From Streptomyces sp. RKAG293 (GTDB lineage: Bacteria > Actinomycetota > Actinomycetes > Streptomycetales > Streptomycetaceae), in contig NZ_JAJOZB010000001.1 in assembly GCF_023701745.1 (NCBI RefSeq), forward strand, positions 8,975,001 to 9,039,000: a stretch of 64,000 nucleotides of DNA, in the 5' to 3' direction. The position numbers and the translations under genes are program-made. This document shows positions 17,592 through 25,904 of the stretch, in pieces. How positions within the stretch are numbered: the stretch's first letter is position 1; every line of letters begins with the position of its first letter. Under the pieces are notes generated by a model, which was not told the origin of the DNA, searched no databases, and saw only the letters and a list, made by a program, of their open reading frames with translations.

Positions 17592-18953
17592 GTGACACCC
17601 CGCAGAGTGGTAATCCTGGGTGGCGGCTTCGCCGGCCTCTTCGCTGTTCGGGCCCTGCGCAGCGCCCCGGTAGCGGTTACCCTGGTCGACAGCTGCGCCC
17701 ACCACCTGTTCCAGCCCCTGCTGTACCAGTGTGCCTCCGGAATCCTCTCCGGTGGACAGATCGCCCAGCCGCTGCGGGCGGTCCTGCGGCGCCACCCCCA
17801 GGTGCGGTGCCTGCAGGCCACGGCCACCGACGTGGACGTCGCCGGGCGGATCGTCCACGCGCAGCGGCCGGACGGCGGCGTACTCGAGTTGCCCTACGAC
17901 GATCTCATCGTGGGGGTCGGCGTGCGGCAGTCCTACTTCGGGCACGACGAGTTCGCGCCGTACGCCCCCGGCATGAAGACGCTCGCGGATGCGCTGGCTG
18001 TGCGGACCAAGCTCTACCAGGCGTTCGAGATGGCCGAGGCGAGCACGGATCCGCAGGAGCGCGCGCAGTGGCTCACCTTCGCCCTGGTAGGCGGTGGCCC
18101 CACCGGGGTCGAGCTGGCCGGGCAGATCCGGGAGATCGCCGGCCACACGCTCGAGCGGGAGTTCTCCACGATCGACCCCGGTCGGGCGCGGGTCCTGATC
18201 TTCGACGGATCGGACGGGGTGCTCGGTGCCTTCGGGCCCGAGCTGTCCCGCCGGACCGCCCGTACTCTCGACGCTCTCGGTGTCGAGGTCCACCTGGGGT
18301 CGATCGTCACCGAAGTGGACGACCGGGGCCTGACGGTGCGCCACAAGGACGGCGGAACGGACCGGGTGGAGGCACGCACGGTGCTGTGGACGGCCGGCGT
18401 CGAGGCGCCTCCGCTGGCGACGGCGCTGGCCCGGGCGACCGGCGCCGAGCAGGACCGGGCGGGGCGCATCCGGGTCGAGCCGGATCTCACCATCGCCGGC
18501 CATCCGGAGATCCGGGTCGTCGGCGATCTGATGAGCCTGGACAAGCTGCCCGGCCTCGCGGAGGTCGCGATGCAGAGCGGCGCCTACGCAGGCCGCAGGA
18601 TCCGTCACACCATCGAGGGAAGGACCCGCGCGCCGCGACCGTTCCGCTATCTGGACCTGGGCAGCGCGGCGTACATCTCGCGTGGCAGGGCCGTGGTGAA
18701 GATGGGCCGCTTCCGCGCCTCCGGATTCATCGGCTGGCTGATCTGGCTGTTCATCCACATTGCCTTCCTGACCGGCTTCCGTAGCCGGGCCGGCGCGTTG
18801 CTCAGCTGGGCGGTGGTCTTCGCCTCCGGCTCGCGCCGCGAACGTGCCTTCACCCCGGGAGTTCCGCAAGGCGACGTCACACAAGCCCTCCTACCGTCCG
18901 GTCCACCGGCTGACCCCACGGTCGACCGGCACGAGCCACCGAGGCCCACATGA
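17592..18953 (+). CDS. ndh: Type II NADH dehydrogenase (NDH-2)
   Basis: A 453-residue single-subunit flavoprotein that oxidises NADH and reduces quinone without pumping protons. FAD motif VVILGGGFAGL at the N terminus, FQPLLYQ near residue 40, NAD motif VGGGPTGVELAGQ near 165, second FAD motif RVVGDLMSL, and the C-terminal hydrophobic segment GFIGWLIWLFIHIAFLTGF, which anchors the enzyme to the membrane. GTG 17592 follows GGTGGAAG; an in-frame GTG at 17580 is an alternative. It sits between the SDR gene and cydAB and overlaps cydA by 4 bases, so NADH made by the SDR could pass electrons through quinone to cytochrome bd. Confidence 0.92.
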   Translation: MTPRRVVILGGGFAGLFAVRALRSAPVAVTLVDSCAHHLFQPLLYQCASGILSGGQIAQPLRAVLRRHPQVRCLQATATDVDVAGRIVHAQRPDGGVLELPYDDLIVGVGVRQSYFGHDEFAPYAPGMKTLADALAVRTKLYQAFEMAEASTDPQERAQWLTFALVGGGPTGVELAGQIREIAGHTLEREFSTIDPGRARVLIFDGSDGVLGAFGPELSRRTARTLDALGVEVHLGSIVTEVDDRGLTVRHKDGGTDRVEARTVLWTAGVEAPPLATALARATGAEQDRAGRIRVEPDLTIAGHPEIRVVGDLMSLDKLPGLAEVAMQSGAYAGRRIRHTIEGRTRAPRPFRYLDLGSAAYISRGRAVVKMGRFRASGFIGWLIWLFIHIAFLTGFRSRAGALLSWAVVFASGSRRERAFTPGVPQGDVTQALLPSGPPADPTVDRHEPPRPT

Positions 18954-20440
18954 ACACTGCAGTACATTTTCTGGCGACCACCCCTCCGCAGTTGCTGCCG
19001 GCCCGGGAACTGATGGCGTTCACCCTGGCCTCCCACATCCTGCTGGTGCCGCTGGGGGTGGCACTGCCGTTCATCACGCTGGTGATGCACTACCGGGGAC
19101 TGCGCAAGGCCGACCCGGTCGCCATGCTGCTGGCCCGCCGCTGGTCCGCGGTGATGGCCGTCCAGTTCGCCGTCGGCATCGTCACCGGTACGGTGCTGTC
19201 GTTCGAGTTCGGGCTGCTGTGGCCGGGCATGATGGGCCGCTGGGGTGACGTCTTCGGTATCGGGTTCGGCGTGGAGGCGTGGGCGTTCTTCCTCGAGGCG
19301 ATCCTGATCGCGATCTACCTCTACGGGTGGCGCAGGCTGAAGCCGTGGACGCACTTCTGGCTCGGTGTTCCGCTGCCGCTCGCGGCGTTGCTGGGAGCCT
19401 TCGGCATCATCGCCGCGAACTCGTGGATGAACACCCCCCAGGGATTCACCCTCGACTCCAGTGGCAGACCCGTGAACGTCAGCGTCCAGCAGGCGATCTT
19501 CACGCCCATGTTCGGTCCGCAGTACTGGCACTTCGTGGTGGCGATGTTCCTGACGGCGGGTTATGTGGTCGCCGGTGTCTATGCGGTGGGGTGGCTGCGC
19601 GGCCGCCGGGACCGCTATCACCGCCTCGGGTTCTCGGTACCCTTCACGGCCGCCGCGATCCTCACGCCGGTGCAGTTCATGCTGGGCGACTCCATCGCCC
19701 GGTCGGTGTTCCACAAGCAGCCCATCAAGTTCGCCGCCACCGAGATCGTCTGGAAGACCGACACTCACGTACCGGAGTACATGTTCGGCCGTCTACAGGA
19801 GGACGGAAGCATCAAGGGCGGTCTGAAGATCCCCCAACTGGACTCCATCCTCGCCGGGTTCAGCCCCAAGACCCAGGTCACCGGACTGTCATCGGTACCC
19901 GCCGCCGACCGGCCCACCGCCACCCAGGCCACGATCGCGCACTGGGCCTTCGACATCATGGTCACCATCGGCAGCCTGCTGATCCTGCTCGCGCTCTGGT
20001 ACGGCTGGTGCTGGCTGCGCCATCGTGACCTGCCCCGGTCCCGGTGGTTCTTCCGGTGCGCCGCCGTCGCCGGTGTGGCCTGCCTGCTGACCGTGGAGTG
20101 CGGCTGGATCACCACCGAGGTGGGCCGGCAGCCCTGGATCGTCTACCAGAACATGCGGGTCTCCGAAGCGGTGACCCCCACCGCCGCATCGTCGCTGTGG
20201 ACCATGTTCGGCATCGTCGTCACGGTCTATGTGCTCGTCTTCGGCGCCTTCCTCGGCGTGGTGCTGAAGATGCGCAGCCGCTGGCGGCTCGCCGACGCCG
20301 GCTCCGCGCGGGCGTCCGCCGAGGGTCCGGAGACCGACACCCCGTACGGACCGCGCCCAGAACTCGCCACCACCGGGACGCGTTCCGGCGCGTCACCCAC
20401 GGATCCGGGAACCGGCCGGACACCAGGGAGCGACCAGTGA
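18950..20440 (+). CDS. cydA: Cytochrome bd ubiquinol oxidase subunit I
   Basis: A 496-residue membrane protein carrying the haem groups of cytochrome bd, a high-affinity terminal oxidase. About nine membrane helices. Visible conserved elements: the N-terminal His in SHILLVPLGVALPF, GRWGDVFGIGF with EAWAFFLEA, NSWMNTPQGF, and the quinol-side GRQPWIVYQNMRVSEAVT containing the haem-ligand Met. The periplasmic Q-loop is short, as in most actinobacterial enzymes. A 50-residue Pro/Gly/Thr-rich cytoplasmic tail follows the last helix. The start ATG overlaps the NDH-2 stop by 4 bases and the cydB start overlaps this gene's stop, so translation is coupled throughout. Confidence 0.95.
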   Translation: MNTAVHFLATTPPQLLPARELMAFTLASHILLVPLGVALPFITLVMHYRGLRKADPVAMLLARRWSAVMAVQFAVGIVTGTVLSFEFGLLWPGMMGRWGDVFGIGFGVEAWAFFLEAILIAIYLYGWRRLKPWTHFWLGVPLPLAALLGAFGIIAANSWMNTPQGFTLDSSGRPVNVSVQQAIFTPMFGPQYWHFVVAMFLTAGYVVAGVYAVGWLRGRRDRYHRLGFSVPFTAAAILTPVQFMLGDSIARSVFHKQPIKFAATEIVWKTDTHVPEYMFGRLQEDGSIKGGLKIPQLDSILAGFSPKTQVTGLSSVPAADRPTATQATIAHWAFDIMVTIGSLLILLALWYGWCWLRHRDLPRSRWFFRCAAVAGVACLLTVECGWITTEVGRQPWIVYQNMRVSEAVTPTAASSLWTMFGIVVTVYVLVFGAFLGVVLKMRSRWRLADAGSARASAEGPETDTPYGPRPELATTGTRSGASPTDPGTGRTPGSDQ

Positions 20441-21456
20441 CCGCCACCCTCGTTGCCTGGATCCTGTTGCTGGTGATCGCCGCCTACGCCTGCGGCGGCG
20501 GTGTCGACTACGGCGCCGGGTTCTGGGACCTGCTGGCCGGCGGTGCGGACCGCGGCAAGCGCCCGCGCTGGCTGATCGACCACGCGATGGCGCCCGTGTG
20601 GGAGGTCAACAACGTCTGGTTGATCTTCGTGTTCATCCTGATGTGGACCGGCTTCCCGGTGTTCTTCCAGACGGTGTTCACCGCGCTGTGGCTGCCGCTC
20701 GCGCTGGCTGCCGTCGGCATGGTGCTGCGCGGGGCCGGCTTCGCACTGCGCAAACCCGCCCGACGGCTCGTCGCACGCCGGATCTACGGCGCCGTGTTCG
20801 CGGTCTCGTCGCTGGTCACCCCGTTCTTTCTCGGCGCCGCCGCCGGCGGGGTGGCCTCCGGGCGGGTCGCGCCCGGCACCACCGCCTCGGCGGACGCCTG
20901 GTCCAACACCACCTCGATCATGGCCGGGCTGCTCACCGTCGCGGCGACCGCCTTCCTCGGCGCGGTCTTCCTCACCGCGGACGCCCGCCGCTTCGGGGCC
21001 GTCGACCTGGTCGGCTACTTCCGGCTCCGCGCGTGGATCAGCGCCGCGGCCCTCCTGGTGCTCGGCGTGATCGGCCTGACCGTGACCGACCCGCACGCGT
21101 CGTACGTCCACCACGGGCTCACCCACGGGATGGGGCTCCTCCTGGTGCTCATCGCCGTGGTCGCCGTGGCGGTCACCGCCCTGCTGGTCGCCGGCCCGGC
21201 CACCGGGTGGGCCCGCTACACCTCGGTTGCCACCGTTGCCCTGCTGGTCGCCGCGTGGGGCTTCGCCCAGCGGCCCTATCTGGTGCCCACCTCGCTCACC
21301 GTCCAGCAGGGCGCGGGAGCGAGTGCTGCGCTCCAGTGGATGCTGATCATCGCGGCCGTCGCGCTGGTGCTGATCGGACCCGCGCTCGTCGTGCTGTACC
21401 GCCTCGACACCCACGGCGTGCTGGAACCCCTTGCCGACGAGGATGTCGCGCGGTGA
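20437..21456 (+). CDS. cydB: Cytochrome bd ubiquinol oxidase subunit II
   Basis: A 339-residue integral membrane partner of CydA with eight to nine hydrophobic helices. It shows the family N terminus (ACGGGVDYGAGFWDLLAGG, then DHAMAPVWEVNNVWLIF) and the late motif WGFAQRPYLVPTSLT. Start GTG 20437 has AGGGAG at 20425 and overlaps the cydA stop (GTGA). No cydX-like small gene is evident between here and the antiporter. No cydDC assembly transporter follows, although an unrelated-looking ABC exporter pair lies 4.6 kb upstream. Confidence 0.95.
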   Translation: MTATLVAWILLLVIAAYACGGGVDYGAGFWDLLAGGADRGKRPRWLIDHAMAPVWEVNNVWLIFVFILMWTGFPVFFQTVFTALWLPLALAAVGMVLRGAGFALRKPARRLVARRIYGAVFAVSSLVTPFFLGAAAGGVASGRVAPGTTASADAWSNTTSIMAGLLTVAATAFLGAVFLTADARRFGAVDLVGYFRLRAWISAAALLVLGVIGLTVTDPHASYVHHGLTHGMGLLLVLIAVVAVAVTALLVAGPATGWARYTSVATVALLVAAWGFAQRPYLVPTSLTVQQGAGASAALQWMLIIAAVALVLIGPALVVLYRLDTHGVLEPLADEDVAR

Positions 21457-21489
21457 CGGTTCCGCCGCGCCGACCGGAGAGGAGAAGCT

Positions 21490-23253
21490 GTGACGCCCAA
21501 TCAGGTACTGACGGGTGTGGGCTTGATCGTGGTGTTGGCGGTCGGCTCCCAGCTGTTGGCGAGCCGGCTGCGCGTGCCGGCGCTCCTCATCCTGCTCCCG
21601 GTCGGCTTCGCCGCCGGCGCGCTCTCGGACGACGTCAACCCCGAACAACTGCTGGGTCCCGCCTTCTCCCCGTTGGTCTCGCTCGCCGTGGCGGTGATCC
21701 TCTACGACGCCGGGCTCGGCCTGGAACTGAAACGGCTGCGCGGTCACACGCGTCGCGTCGTGGTCCGACTCCTCTGGCTCGGCACACTGATCACCTGGGT
21801 GTCCGCCGCACTGTTCGCGGTACCGGTCCTGAACATGTCGAAGTACGCGGCCATCATGCTGGGAGCGATCCTGGTTGTCTCGGGCCCGACGGTCGTCGGA
21901 CCGCTGCTCAACTTCGTCCGCCCGACCGAGCGACTGCAGCGCATCCTCATCTGGGAGGGCTCCCTGATCGACCCCATCGGCGGCATCCTGGGTGCGTTCG
22001 TCTTCCACAGCGTCATCGCGAGGGCCGGCCAGAACGGTTTCGGGAGCCAGCTGGGACAGTTCTGGATCAGCGCGCTGGTGGGCCTGGCCGGCGGTGTGGT
22101 GGGGGCGGGGGCGCTCTGGCTGGTGATGCGGTACATGAGGCTGAACGAGGTGCTCGGAACGACGGTCCAGTTCGCCGCGGTGGTCGGCGCGGCGGCCGCC
22201 TGCGACGCGATCCGTGACGACACCGGGCTGATCGCCGCGGTGGTCATGGGAATGGCCCTGGCCAATCTGCCGGGCCTGGACATCCCTGCTCGCAGGCCCT
22301 TCTTCGAGACCCTGGTCTCCCTGATCATCGGACTGCTGTTCATCTCCATCTCGGCCACCGTCACCCCGCAGTCGCTGCGTCATGTGATCCTCCCGGCGCT
22401 CGCCCTGGTGGCTGTCCTGGTGCTCGTGGTCAGGCCGCTGGTGGCGCACATCGCCACCGCGGGGACCGACATCCTGCCCGGCGAACGGTGGTTCGTCGGC
22501 TGGATGGCACCGCGCGGCATCGTCGCCGCGGCCACCGCCTCCACCTTCTCCGTCACCCTCGTCCAGAAAGGGATCGACGGCGCGGACCGGATCCTGCCGG
22601 CCACCTTCGTCGTCATCGTCGCCACCGTCATGCTCTACGGCCTGACCGCGCTCCCGGTCGCCAGACGGCTCGGGGTGCTGCGCCCCGCGCGGTCGCGGCC
22701 GCTGCTCGTCGGGGGCGATCTGTGGGCGATCGACCTGGGGCGGGCCCTGAACTCGGCGGGTCTGGACGTCCTGATGTGGGCCGGCGCCCATGACCAGCGC
22801 GCCCGGATCGAGGAGGCAGGGCTGGAGCTGGCGCCCGGCGAGCTGCTCGCGGCTGCCACCGGAGCCGGCGCCGAGCTGGAAGGAATCACCAGCGTGCTGC
22901 TGCTCACCGAGGAGGACGATTTCAACGCGCTCGCCTCGATGACGCTCCAAGAGAGCGTGGAAGGCTCCGTCCACCGTCTCGGACCGCTCGCCGGCAGCCA
23001 GGGTGTGGTGGCGCCGTACGCCGGAGGTGAGGCACTCTTCGGCGCCGGGCTGACCCGGCCGGAACTGGTGCGCCGGTACGCGGCCGGCGCCCGGATCGTG
23101 ATGCACCGCACCGACAGCGCCATCCCCACAGGGCACCAGATGCTCTTCCTGGTGCGCCGGGACGGGCGGCTCGCACCGGTCACCGAGGCCGGCACCCCGG
23201 CTCCGCACCCCGGCGACGTCGCCGTGCTGCTGACCCCGATGTCCGGGTACTGA
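21490..23253 (+). CDS. Cation:proton antiporter (CPA1/NhaP type) with RCK-like C-terminal domain
   Basis: A 587-residue transporter with about 12 membrane helices (residues 8-395), including the CPA1-type motifs SGPTVVGPLLNFVRP and GSLIDPIGGILGAFVFH, where the Asp is the expected ion-binding residue. The cytoplasmic part (400-585) looks like an RCK regulatory fold: a nucleotide-binding-like start LLVGGDLWAIDLGRAL, VLLLTEEDDFNALASM, and a C-terminal subdomain. Exchange of Na+ or K+ for H+ is the family activity. GTG 21490 with GGAGAGGAG upstream. It is the last gene of the respiratory operon, 33 bases after cydB, and may balance charge or pH when non-pumping NDH-2 and low-pumping cytochrome bd are used; that link is inference. 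Confidence 0.9.
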   Translation: MTPNQVLTGVGLIVVLAVGSQLLASRLRVPALLILLPVGFAAGALSDDVNPEQLLGPAFSPLVSLAVAVILYDAGLGLELKRLRGHTRRVVVRLLWLGTLITWVSAALFAVPVLNMSKYAAIMLGAILVVSGPTVVGPLLNFVRPTERLQRILIWEGSLIDPIGGILGAFVFHSVIARAGQNGFGSQLGQFWISALVGLAGGVVGAGALWLVMRYMRLNEVLGTTVQFAAVVGAAAACDAIRDDTGLIAAVVMGMALANLPGLDIPARRPFFETLVSLIIGLLFISISATVTPQSLRHVILPALALVAVLVLVVRPLVAHIATAGTDILPGERWFVGWMAPRGIVAAATASTFSVTLVQKGIDGADRILPATFVVIVATVMLYGLTALPVARRLGVLRPARSRPLLVGGDLWAIDLGRALNSAGLDVLMWAGAHDQRARIEEAGLELAPGELLAAATGAGAELEGITSVLLLTEEDDFNALASMTLQESVEGSVHRLGPLAGSQGVVAPYAGGEALFGAGLTRPELVRRYAAGARIVMHRTDSAIPTGHQMLFLVRRDGRLAPVTEAGTPAPHPGDVAVLLTPMSGY

Positions 23254-23284
23254 CCGTCCTGGAGCGGCCGACGTGCCCGGACGG
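23254..23284. terminator. Candidate hairpin between convergent genes
   Basis: CCGTCCTGG at 23254 pairs with CCCGGACGG ending at 23284 with one mismatch and a 13-base loop. Located just after the antiporter stop and before the end of the GMC gene on the other strand. Confidence 0.4.
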
Positions 23285-23300
23285 GTTGTCAGGTGCCGAC

Positions 23301-24881
23301 TCAGCCCAGCCGCTCCGTGATGTGGTCGCCGACCCGCAGGGCGTTGGCGATGGCGGTCAGGGAGGGATTCACGGCGCCGATGCTCGGGAAGAAGCTCGTG
23401 TCCACGACATACAGGTTGTCGATGTCGTGGGCCTTGCAGTTGGCGTCGAGCGCCGAGGTCCGGGGGTCCGAGCCGAAGCGGACGGTGCCGGCTTGGTGCG
23501 CGGTGGCACCGATCGGCATCCCCTTGTGCAGGTAGAGGCTGTGCGGGAGCAGGTGGTGCGGATGCATGCCCAGGTGTCCCAACATGCCCTGCAACTTGTG
23601 CTGCAGGCGCTTGAGGCCCTCGATGTTGTTCTTCTCGTCCAGGGCGAGGTGGATGCCGCCGTCGCCGTCCAGGGTCACGCGGTTCTCCGGCTGCGGGAGG
23701 TCCTCTCCGCAGAGCCAGAAGTCCACCGCGTGATGGGCCAGCACCTCGAAGGGCATGTCCGGAGAAGCCATCCCGGCCCAGCGCGGGGCTTCGCCGCGGA
23801 TCTGGTCGGAGTCCGACTTGCCCAGCATCTGGATACCGCCGAGCGGGTAGTCCCAGTCGTCCGCGCCCAGGTACCAGTCGTTGAGCGCGAGCGTCTTCTG
23901 GAACTGGGTGTCGTTCGGCTCCTTCGAAACCGCCATCAGTGCCAGGTTGTTGTGCCGCATGTAGTGGCGGCCGACGACGTCGGAGGTGTTCGCGAGCCCG
24001 CCCGGATGCTGCTCGTTCGCCGAACGCAGCAGCAGAGCAGCGGAGTTCACCGCCCCGCAGGCGACGACGACGATGTCGGAGCTGAAGCCGGCTGTGGAGC
24101 CGTCCTCCAGCTCGGCGACCACCCTGCCGACGCTGCGCCCGGTCGGGTCGGTCTCGAGCCGGCGGACGTTGGCGCCGGTGACCATGTGCACATTGGCGTG
24201 CTCCAGGGCGGGGTCGACGCAGATCACCTGCGCGTCCGCCTTGCCGCGCACCAGACAGGGGAAGCCGTCCACCCGGTTGCAGCGGATGCACACACTCTCG
24301 TGGGTCGCGCGGCCGCGCTCGTCCTGAGTGAGGTTCACGCCGATGGGCAGATGGAACGGGTGCAGCCCGTGCTTCTCCAGGTCGTCGCTGAGTTGTTGGA
24401 TCCGTGGCTCGTGCCGCACCGGCGGGTAGGCGTACTGGGCGCTGACCTCGCCCTCACCGGGGTCCTCGCCGTGCCGGCCGTGCACGAGGTAGAGGTGTTC
24501 GGCCTGCGTGTAATAGGGCTCCAGGTCCTCGTAGCGGATGGGCCACGCGGGGGAGATTCCGCCGTGATGGCGCAGCTCGCCGAAGTCCTCGGGGCGCAGC
24601 CGGAACAGCGCGGCGCCGTAGAACTTGGTGTTGCCTCCGACGTAGTAGTTGACCTCGGGTGGGAACGAATCGCCGTGCTTGTCGTACCAGAACTCCGGGG
24701 CTCGGTACTTGCCCTTGACGAAGACCGCCGTCGACTCCCAGTTGTCCCGTTCCCGGGGAAGGTAGCCGCCGCGTTCCAGGATCAGGATGCGCTTGCCGGT
24801 GGGGGCGAGCCGGTGGGCGAGGGTTCCGCCGCCCGCTCCGGTGCCGATGATGATGACGTCATAGTGTTCGTTGTCAGCCAT
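23301..24881 (-). CDS. GMC family oxidoreductase
   Basis: A 526-residue FAD-dependent oxidoreductase of the glucose-methanol-choline family. The ADP-binding motif IIIGTGAGGGTLA is at residues 10-22, then LILERGGYLPRE and the family segment VGGNTKFYGAALFRLR. The C terminus holds the catalytic pair region: GATAHQAGTVRFG with the active His and NPSLTAIANALR with Asn. A cysteine-containing stretch CIRCNRVDGFPC sits mid-protein, reminiscent of GMC members that act on sugars or polyols. ATG 24881 has GAGGTGG six bases upstream. It is the third gene of a minus-strand set after GH15 and the cyclase-like gene. It may oxidise a sugar or sugar-derived compound; the acceptor is unknown. Confidence 0.92.
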   Translation of the reverse strand: MADNEHYDVIIIGTGAGGGTLAHRLAPTGKRILILERGGYLPRERDNWESTAVFVKGKYRAPEFWYDKHGDSFPPEVNYYVGGNTKFYGAALFRLRPEDFGELRHHGGISPAWPIRYEDLEPYYTQAEHLYLVHGRHGEDPGEGEVSAQYAYPPVRHEPRIQQLSDDLEKHGLHPFHLPIGVNLTQDERGRATHESVCIRCNRVDGFPCLVRGKADAQVICVDPALEHANVHMVTGANVRRLETDPTGRSVGRVVAELEDGSTAGFSSDIVVVACGAVNSAALLLRSANEQHPGGLANTSDVVGRHYMRHNNLALMAVSKEPNDTQFQKTLALNDWYLGADDWDYPLGGIQMLGKSDSDQIRGEAPRWAGMASPDMPFEVLAHHAVDFWLCGEDLPQPENRVTLDGDGGIHLALDEKNNIEGLKRLQHKLQGMLGHLGMHPHHLLPHSLYLHKGMPIGATAHQAGTVRFGSDPRTSALDANCKAHDIDNLYVVDTSFFPSIGAVNPSLTAIANALRVGDHITERLG

Positions 24882-24939
24882 GTCGACCACCTCGGGGTCG
24901 TGGATCCTTCGAGCGGGCGCGTGCCCGGCCGTCTGCCGG

Positions 24940-25882
24940 TCAGAGAATTGCGATGGGGTTGACGGGGGAGCCGGTGGCCGTCGGCAGTCGCAGGGGCGCG
25001 ACCACGCAGAGGAACGACCAGCGGTCCTCCTGTTCGCAGAGCGGCACCAGGTCCTCGAACTGGAGGTAGTCGAGGAGGTGGAGGCCGAGGGCGTGGATGC
25101 CCAGCACGTGCACGGGGAAGTCCACGCCTTCCGTGGGGCTCGGGGCGGTGTCGTTGTTGCTGTCGCTGCCCAGGGCCGCCACCCGGCGTTCGGCGAGGAA
25201 CTGCATCGCGGTCGGGTCCGGCCCGGGTGTGCGCTGCGTCCCACGGCCCGGTCTCGTTGCGCCGCCGGCGGTGGCCGACCCGCACCAGGAGGAGATCTCC
25301 CTCCCCGACCCGTACGTGCTGGGATCGCTCGGCGGCGACGAGGTCGTCGGCGCTGACATGGTCGCCCGGTTCGAGCCAGGGGACCTCGCGCAGCCGCGGG
25401 ATGTCGAGCAGCACACCCCGGCCGACGATCCCGTTCCTGGCGAGTTCGACGGAGAGGGCCGTGGCGCCGTCGGCGGTGACGGTGGCCGCGGGGACGCCGC
25501 CGTGCAGGGTGCCGTTGTAGACGACGTGGCACAGGGCGTCGAGATGACTGTCGGCGTCGCCGTGCACATCCATGCTGAAGTGGTCGGTGGCGAAGTGGAG
25601 TCCGGTGCCGTCGGCCGCCGCCTCGGGCGGGCTGGTCAGCCGGTGGCCGGCCGGGCGCGGGTTGTCCGGCGAGGGCTCCGTCTCCACGGGGGAGGCGAGC
25701 GTGACGGTGCGGCCCGAGCGGACCTCCGCCGCGGCCGCGCGCACTGTGTCCGGTGTCAGGGTGGCCAGGGCGCCCCGCCTGCCGCCCGCGCCGGCGGCCT
25801 GCCTGCGTAGCCGTTCGTACAGGGCCCCGAACTCGTCGGGACTCTGGCGTGGTTGACGCTCGGACGTGTCCTCCATGGCCAT
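24940..25882 (-). pseudogene. Cyclase family protein (kynurenine formamidase-like) interrupted by a frameshift
   Basis: The gene reads as a cyclase-family metal hydrolase in two frames. The first frame (start 25882 to about 25219) carries HFSMDVHGDADSHLDALCHV, the metal-binding motif of this fold, and ends usefully at GPWDAAHTRAG. The second frame (about 25219 to 24940) continues as DPTAMQFLAERRVAALGSDSNNDTAPS and on to a normal C terminus. A +1 (or -2) shift near 25217-25222 separates them. Without correction translation runs out of frame into the GMC gene. Several ATGs lie at 25903-25876; 25882 has GGGGAG at the best distance. The gene starts just after the GH15 stop. Either a true lesion or a sequencing error in GC-rich DNA. 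Confidence 0.8.
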
Positions 25883-25904
25883 CCGCATCGCTCCCCGTGC
25901 CATC

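Noticed and set aside
20227..24291. Minus-strand open frame of more than 1300 codons across cydA, cydB, antiporter and GMC genes
   Set aside because: It is antisense to four recognisable genes for most of its length and its protein is Gly/Arg/Asp-rich low complexity, a common shadow in GC-rich DNA.
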